A DNA stretch of 9,394 bases, taken from NCBI GenBank assembly GCA_012799495.1, contig JAAZLD010000190.1:1-9394 (forward strand). The letters are read 5' to 3'. Source of the DNA: Desulfitobacterium sp. GTDB taxonomy: Bacteria; Bacillota; Desulfitobacteriia; Desulfitobacteriales; Desulfitobacteriaceae. Positions 5,473 to 9,394 of this stretch are shown piece after piece (within the stretch, counting starts at the first letter, position 1; the number at the start of each line of letters is the position of its first letter). The position numbers and the translations under genes are program-made. The notes beneath the pieces were generated by a model that made no database searches, was not told the origin of the DNA, and saw nothing but the letters and a program-made list of their open reading frames with translations.

Positions 5473-5556
5473 TTACCACCACCAGCGACGGCGCAGTCTA
5501 AACCAAGGGAAACCAAAACCAAATCCAAACCAGGGAAAACCCCACCAACCCCACAT
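5473..5556 (-). CDS. 27-aa Trp/Phe/Gly-rich peptide with basic tail
   Basis: On the minus strand an ATG (5556-5554) stands seven bases after AAGGAGG (5570-5564) and opens 27 codons that end in TAA (5475-5473). The product begins MWGWWGFPWFGFGFG, continues FPWF and ends RLRRRWWW. Trp is at 2, 4, 5, 9, 18 and 25-27, eight of 27 residues, with six Phe, five Gly and four Arg. A sigma-A-like promoter lies just upstream on the same strand (5588-5616), and the bidirectional terminator lies beyond the gene. I do not recognise the family. The composition recalls Trp/Arg-rich membrane-active peptides and also small spore-associated proteins; neither is shown. Ribosome site, promoter and terminator together argue for a real gene. 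Confidence 0.65.
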   Translation of the reverse strand: MWGWWGFPWFGFGFGFPWFRLRRRWWW

Positions 5557-5584
5557 AGTAATTCCTCCTTTATCCTTGATATAG

Positions 5585-5616
5585 TACAATATGTGTAAAA
5601 AGGTAAAAAATGACAA
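5585..5616 (-). promoter_or_regulatory. Candidate promoter for the Trp-rich peptide gene
   Basis: On the minus strand TTGTCA (5616-5611) and CATATT (5593-5588) are separated by 17 bases, a reasonable sigma-A layout. The -10 region also reads CATATTGTA (5593-5585), which fits the CATA-N3-TA -10 pattern of sporulation sigma-K, but no matching AC -35 is seen. Start of transcription would be about 25 bases before the ATG. Confidence 0.35.
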
Positions 5617-5672
5617 TGTATTCACATCTTTTTAGGTTGTCTGTTTAATTATTCTTATCAAGGGGATAATAA

Positions 5673-6143
5673 TTGAGGACTCTTGGGAAAAGGGGGATGA
5701 CCTTGTCCTTTATAACTTTGGTCATTCTGGAATGGTTTTTACTTTTAGCCGCAACATTAGTCTTTTTCGGTGGAATTCGAGGGACTATTGGTGCAATATT
5801 TATTCTCAGTTGTATTGCCTTCTATACCCGGCCAGATAGTTTTTGGGTATGGGAAACATCCCTATTAATTGGGGTAGGGGTATGTTTAGCTTTCCTTTAT
5901 TTCTTTGCTTATAAAGCAGGCCAAGGTAATATTGTAATGGGTCTAGCTGGAGGGATCGCTGGATTGGTGGTTTTTGGTGCTTTAATGACTCCTTTCATAG
6001 CAATTCTTATTTGGGCTCTAGTCATGGGGGTGGGGTTGATTCCCCAAACAAAACTCAAAAATGTTCTTTGGGGTTTCTCACCTGTTTTATGGCGTGGAAT
6101 AATGGGGTTATTATGTATTCTTGTAGGGAACTTAATGATCTAA
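5673..6143 (+). CDS. Unrecognised multi-pass membrane protein, 156 aa
   Basis: I do not recognise the family. The protein is strongly hydrophobic, with likely membrane segments near residues 10-32, 37-51, 58-80, 86-124 (two helices) and 138-156. Short Arg- or Lys-bearing loops separate them, and Gly-rich stretches such as GLAGGIAG sit in the helices. Its organisation loosely resembles small DUF456-like proteins, but no motif settles this. The TTG start (5673) follows AAGGGG (5660-5665) at seven bases. An in-frame ATG at 5697 has its G run directly abutting and is less likely. The gene appears monocistronic: it is divergent from the Trp-rich peptide gene, and a terminator lies about 80 bases after its stop. 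Confidence 0.7.
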   Translation: MRTLGKRGMTLSFITLVILEWFLLLAATLVFFGGIRGTIGAIFILSCIAFYTRPDSFWVWETSLLIGVGVCLAFLYFFAYKAGQGNIVMGLAGGIAGLVVFGALMTPFIAILIWALVMGVGLIPQTKLKNVLWGFSPVLWRGIMGLLCILVGNLMI

Positions 6144-6222
6144 AATTATGAAGGGTAATGATTAGACAACCTAAAGCTTAGAAGACATAATGACTTAGAA
6201 ACATAATGTAAAAAAACTCTAG

Positions 6223-6250
6223 GAGAACTTTCCGGTGGAAAGTTCTTTTT
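6223..6250 (+). terminator. Rho-independent terminator after the membrane-protein gene
   Basis: GAACTTTCC (6225-6233) pairs perfectly with GGAAAGTTC (6237-6245) around a GGT loop. Flanking A-T and G-T pairs extend the stem, and TTTTT (6246-6250) follows. It insulates recJ from the upstream gene. Confidence 0.88.
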
Positions 6251-6306
6251 CTATATCTAATAAATGGAGGAACCTTCCAACAAAACCTTTTACGGACAAT
6301 GGATAG

Positions 6307-6335
6307 TGCACAGTTAAGCCGGAATGGGGTATAAT
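6307..6335 (+). promoter_or_regulatory. Sigma-A-type promoter for recJ
   Basis: A consensus TATAAT (6330-6335) is preceded at 17 bases by TGCACA (6307-6312), four of six matches to TTGACA. Transcription would start near 6342, giving a leader of only about 14 bases before the recJ ATG. It lies between the upstream terminator and recJ. Confidence 0.65.
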
Positions 6336-6355
6336 ATCCTTTATGGAGGTAAAAC

Positions 6356-8815
6356 ATGAGGAAGAAGATGAAGATATGGACCAGGCCACAGCCCCTCCTT
6401 GATTCACAAGGGAATGGATATCATGGGAGAACTATTGCTAAGAGATTGGGAATTTCACCAGTTATTTCTGATATTCTCTGGCAACGGGGTTTGAAGGAAG
6501 AAGAAATTATCGAGTTTTTACGCCCTTCTTTATTGGATTGCCCTTCTCCTTTTGATTTTAAAGATATGGCTAAAGCCGTAGAGAGACTAGTAGAAGCCCG
6601 CCAAAAAGGTGAAAAGGTACTCATTTATGGCGATTATGATGTGGATGGAGTAACTAGCACAGCACTTTTATTTAAAGTGTTAAGGGATTTGGGGATTCAG
6701 GCCATTACATATATCCCCAACCGAATGGATGAAGGTTATGGATTGCATAAAGAGGCTATAAGCAAAGCTCATCAAGCTCAGGTAAAAGTAATTATCACTG
6801 TGGATTGCGGCATTACTGCTGTAGAAGAAGTAGATTATGCCAAGACCTTAGGGATAGATATTATTCTTACAGATCACCATGAGCCACCGGAGGTTATTCC
6901 TCAAGCTATGGCCATACTAAACCCGAAAATGGCAGATTCAGGCTATCCTTTTCGAGAATTAGCAGGAGTAGGAGTTGCCCTTAAATTAGCCCAAGCTTTA
7001 ATAGAAACTCAGGAAAGTGAAGAGGAAAATCCTCATACTTTACTAGAAATAATAGACTTGGCAGCTTTAGGTACAATAGCTGACCTAGTTCCTTTAGTAG
7101 GAGAAAATAGGGTCATTGTTGCCCATGGACTAAAAAGAATGGAAAAAACCATCCATTTAGGCTTAGCTACCCTATTAGAAGAATGCGGATTAGCTAATAA
7201 ACCCCTGACTGCGAGACAGATTGCTTTTATGGTGGCACCGCGGATTAATGCAGCTGGTCGAATGGATAGTCCCCGAGCAGGACTAGAACTTCTGATCACA
7301 GGGGATGAAGCTCGGGCTAAAGAACTGGCTAGGTTATTAAGTAAAGAAAACACTCAACGCCAGGCCACGGAAAAGGAAATCTTAGCTGAGGCCATAGATA
7401 TGCTGGAACAAGAACCCCTTCCGAGGGTAATAGTTCTTTCGGCAGAAAACTGGCACCATGGTGTCATCGGTATTGTTGCTTCACGTTTAGTAGAACGTTA
7501 TTATCGCCCGGTGTTCTTAATCGCTGAAGAGGAGGATATAGGTAAAGGTTCAGCCCGAGGAATTGCCGGGTATCATGTATTAAATGAATTACGATCTCAT
7601 GAAGAACTTATGGAAAACCTAGGGGGACATAGTCAAGCAGCTGGATTTTCCTTAAAAAAAGATAAAATATCTATTCTCCGAGAAGCTTTAAATAAATCTG
7701 CAGAAAAATATCCGGAAAGCTTATATTACGAACCTGTCCGGATAGAAAAATGCATTTCATTAGAAGAATTGAACTCCGATCTGATGGAAGAAATAGAGTA
7801 TTTAGCTCCCTTTGGCTTTGGAAATCCTAATCCTGTTTTTGCCGGAATCAAATATCCACTTTTTCAAGCGGATACAGTTGGTAAGGACCAAGATCACCTC
7901 AAATGTTACTTCGGGAATTATGGTGAATGGGAAGGAATTGCCTTTCGCAAAGGAGAAAAGTTAGAGAAAATTATTAATTCTTCTACTGTGGATGTAGCTT
8001 TTAATTTAAGTTGGAATAATTATCAGGGTAATCAACATATACAGCTTGGTATTCGAGATATTACCTCTTCGGCTACCTGGCAGGAAGATCTCTTACTGGA
8101 TAATGAAGCCCACCGAGAGATTACGCAAGGACAAAGAGAGGTTGCAGCTACCCAGGAAAAGTTCTTAGAAGTAATAGATTGGCGAAGTAAAAGTGGAGAA
8201 GAATGGAGGAAAGCTCTCCAACCTTTCGGGGAAAATATCCGCCATTGGGACTGTACCAGGGCCTATCCCCAAGAAGTATCTCAAGAAGAATCTCAAGAAG
8301 AATCTCAAGAAAAATCTCAAGAAAATGAAAAACTCGCTCTGATTTCGGGAATACCTACTTCTCTAGAGGAGCTTAAGGATAAACTTTATGAATGGCAAAA
8401 GATAGGGATCCAAAAGGTATTTTTAGTTGAGCCACAAGGAAATGAAGATGTATTACGGGAACGAGTGAGATTTTTATCTCGGGATGATCTTGTCCAAATT
8501 TACAGAGTGTTATATGATCGGGCTATTAAGAATAATCCCTTCCCTTGGGATGGTAGTGGATTTCCTAAATGGAAGGCGAAAAGGAGTCTTGAAATTTTTG
8601 AAGAACTAGGATTGCTTAAGTTTTTGGGACGAAAAAACAATTCTTTTCTTTTACAATGGTTTCCCGCTGATCAAAAACTAGATTTAGAATCTTCCCTGCG
8701 TTTTCGCAGTGGAAGAATACGGTGGGAAGAATTGAAAAAATTCCAAGCTGAATATAAATTTAAACCATGGGAAGAATTGGAGAAATCTATTTTATCCATT
8801 CACAATGTTGGGTGA
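6356..8815 (+). CDS. recJ: Single-stranded-DNA-specific 5'-3' exonuclease RecJ
   Basis: RecJ degrades single-stranded DNA from 5' ends in recombination and base-excision repair and acts in the cytoplasm. The 819-residue product has the DHH-family metal motifs DYDVDG (93-98), VDCG (149-152) and TDHHE (172-176), then GTIADLVPL (239-247). The DHHA1 part has PRINAAGRM (295-303), WHHGVIG (366-372) and GGHSQAAG (423-430). An OB-like domain follows, and then a long C-terminal extension typical of Firmicutes RecJ, which is far longer than the roughly 577-residue E. coli enzyme. Residues 638-657 form a repeated SQEE linker between the core and that extension. The ATG at 6356 follows TGGAGGT (6344-6350), with its own promoter just upstream. 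apt starts 20 bases after the stop, so the two are co-transcribed. Confidence 0.96.
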   Translation: MRKKMKIWTRPQPLLDSQGNGYHGRTIAKRLGISPVISDILWQRGLKEEEIIEFLRPSLLDCPSPFDFKDMAKAVERLVEARQKGEKVLIYGDYDVDGVTSTALLFKVLRDLGIQAITYIPNRMDEGYGLHKEAISKAHQAQVKVIITVDCGITAVEEVDYAKTLGIDIILTDHHEPPEVIPQAMAILNPKMADSGYPFRELAGVGVALKLAQALIETQESEEENPHTLLEIIDLAALGTIADLVPLVGENRVIVAHGLKRMEKTIHLGLATLLEECGLANKPLTARQIAFMVAPRINAAGRMDSPRAGLELLITGDEARAKELARLLSKENTQRQATEKEILAEAIDMLEQEPLPRVIVLSAENWHHGVIGIVASRLVERYYRPVFLIAEEEDIGKGSARGIAGYHVLNELRSHEELMENLGGHSQAAGFSLKKDKISILREALNKSAEKYPESLYYEPVRIEKCISLEELNSDLMEEIEYLAPFGFGNPNPVFAGIKYPLFQADTVGKDQDHLKCYFGNYGEWEGIAFRKGEKLEKIINSSTVDVAFNLSWNNYQGNQHIQLGIRDITSSATWQEDLLLDNEAHREITQGQREVAATQEKFLEVIDWRSKSGEEWRKALQPFGENIRHWDCTRAYPQEVSQEESQEESQEKSQENEKLALISGIPTSLEELKDKLYEWQKIGIQKVFLVEPQGNEDVLRERVRFLSRDDLVQIYRVLYDRAIKNNPFPWDGSGFPKWKAKRSLEIFEELGLLKFLGRKNNSFLLQWFPADQKLDLESSLRFRSGRIRWEELKKFQAEYKFKPWEELEKSILSIHNVG
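8267..8326 (+). repeat. In-frame 12-bp tandem repeat inside recJ
   Basis: Four consecutive 12-mers (8279-8326) read TCTCAAGAAGAA twice, TCTCAAGAAAAA and TCTCAAGAAAAT, preceded by a degenerate copy (8267-8278). They encode PQEV, SQEE, SQEE, SQEK and SQEN, an acidic flexible linker. Copy-number change would keep the reading frame. Confidence 0.92.
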
Positions 8816-8835
8816 ATGGGAAAGGTGTGAGCATT

Positions 8836-9348
8836 TTGGATTTGAAAGAGCATATTCGCGTGATTGAAGATTTTCCCAAGCCAGGGATTTCCTTTAAAGA
8901 CATTACCACATTACTAAAAGATGGAGAAGTTTTTAAAAGTGCTATCAATCTCTTAGCAGAGGAAGTAAAGAAATTTGAACCAGATATTATTGTGGGGCCA
9001 GAAGCTCGTGGCTATTTATTGGGAGCACCTGTGGCCTATGCCCTTGGTATCGGTTTTGTTCCAGTAAGAAAACCTGGCAAACTTCCAGGGGAGACTATCA
9101 GTGAGACTTATGAGTTAGAATATGGAACAGATACCTTAGAAGTCCATAAGGATGCACTTCACCCTGGTCAAAGGGTAGCCATAGTTGATGATTTATTAGC
9201 CACTGGTGGTACAACCTATGCCACTGCTAGACTTGTAGAAAAAACTGGTGCAAAGGTAGTGAATTTTAGTTGCTTAATCGAGTTAAGTGAATTAGGTGGA
9301 CGGAAAAAATTAAAGGATTATAATACCTTTTCTTTGATACAATATTAG
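8836..9348 (+). CDS. apt: Adenine phosphoribosyltransferase
   Basis: The enzyme makes AMP and pyrophosphate from adenine and PRPP in the purine-salvage pathway of the cytoplasm. From the TTG at 8836 the product is 170 residues, the usual length, and begins MDLKEHIRVIEDFPKPG, the normal Apt N terminus. It carries GPEARGY (54-60), the FVPVRKPGKLP loop (74-84) and the PRPP-binding motif AIVDDLLATGGTT (115-127). The GTG at 8827 would add three residues and is possible. The still longer frame from 8767 overlaps recJ and adds a non-family extension. An AAAGG site (8821-8825) serves the TTG. Linkage recJ-apt-(relA) is common in Firmicutes. Confidence 0.95.
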   Translation: MDLKEHIRVIEDFPKPGISFKDITTLLKDGEVFKSAINLLAEEVKKFEPDIIVGPEARGYLLGAPVAYALGIGFVPVRKPGKLPGETISETYELEYGTDTLEVHKDALHPGQRVAIVDDLLATGGTTYATARLVEKTGAKVVNFSCLIELSELGGRKKLKDYNTFSLIQY

Positions 9349-9373
9349 AAAAATAGGAGGAAGGAGCAGTTTC

Positions 9374-9394
9374 ATGTCGATTAGCGAGCTCATG
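9374..9394 (+). CDS. Start of next gene, probably relA/spoT by synteny (7 codons)
   Basis: The ATG at 9374 has AAGGAG (9361-9366) seven bases upstream and a second AGGAGG just before it. Only MSISELM is visible before the window ends, which does not identify the protein. In many Firmicutes recJ-apt is followed by the bifunctional (p)ppGpp synthetase/hydrolase gene; the assignment rests on that synteny alone. Confidence 0.55.

Noticed and set aside
5437..5598. Plus-strand 53-codon frame antiparallel to the Trp-rich peptide gene
   Set aside because: It has no good ribosome site, and its Pro/Lys-rich composition is the mirror of the Trp/Phe codons on the other strand, whose gene has a perfect site.
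7033..7353. Minus-strand 106-codon frame within recJ
   Set aside because: It lies opposite conserved RecJ motifs and shows no independent coding signals.
8767..8835. Longer start for apt at 8767
   Set aside because: It lies inside recJ, lacks a ribosome site and adds residues foreign to the family; 8836 gives the standard 170-residue enzyme.

Overview
The window reads as chromosomal DNA of a moderately AT-rich, low-GC Gram-positive, most likely a spore-forming member of the Clostridia (Peptococcaceae-like; this is inference). Support comes from strong AGGAGG-type ribosome sites, frequent TTG and GTG starts, U-tract hairpin terminators, the recJ-apt-(relA-like) gene order, and tiny glycine-rich one-helix proteins of the kind seen in spore formers. 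No mobile element, CRISPR array, tRNA or rRNA gene was found.

Layout. Bases 3-353 hold the end of a polysaccharide deacetylase gene, closed by a strong terminator (479-532). Bases 650-1271 hold four micro-genes of 34, 42, 31 and 40 codons, arranged A-B-A'-B' as if a two-gene unit had been duplicated, followed by a hairpin terminator. Bases 1319-1700 have no gene but contain a dense set of nested complementary segments that folds by hand into a multi-helix RNA leader. It stands directly before a B12 operon and lacks a recognisable cobalamin riboswitch core. Bases 1716-5314 are that operon: a corrinoid adenosyltransferase, a MeaB-type GTPase, the large subunit of an acyl-CoA mutase and its small B12-binding subunit. 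A near-perfect 22-bp bidirectional terminator follows.

The operon forms a complete functional set: cofactor adenosylation, G-protein chaperone, catalytic barrel and B12 domain. The large subunit carries Phe and Gln at the two positions where methylmalonyl-CoA mutase has Tyr89 and Arg207. This is the isobutyryl-CoA mutase pattern, so the likely reaction is isobutyryl-CoA/butyryl-CoA interconversion rather than methylmalonyl-CoA isomerisation. Two of the four genes are broken in the given sequence. meaB leaves frame at an A-AAA-AAC heptamer, and the mutase gene leaves frame at GGAAAG and also has a stop soon after its best-supported start. These may be real decay, sequencing error or, for meaB, programmed frameshifting.

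On the minus strand at 5473-5556 lies a 27-codon gene with a perfect ribosome site. Its product is about 30% tryptophan and ends in an Arg-rich, triple-Trp tail. Divergent to it is an unrecognised membrane protein (5673-6143). The right end is housekeeping: recJ with its own promoter and a four-fold 12-bp coding repeat, apt (adenine salvage), and the first seven codons of a further gene, probably relA/spoT by synteny.
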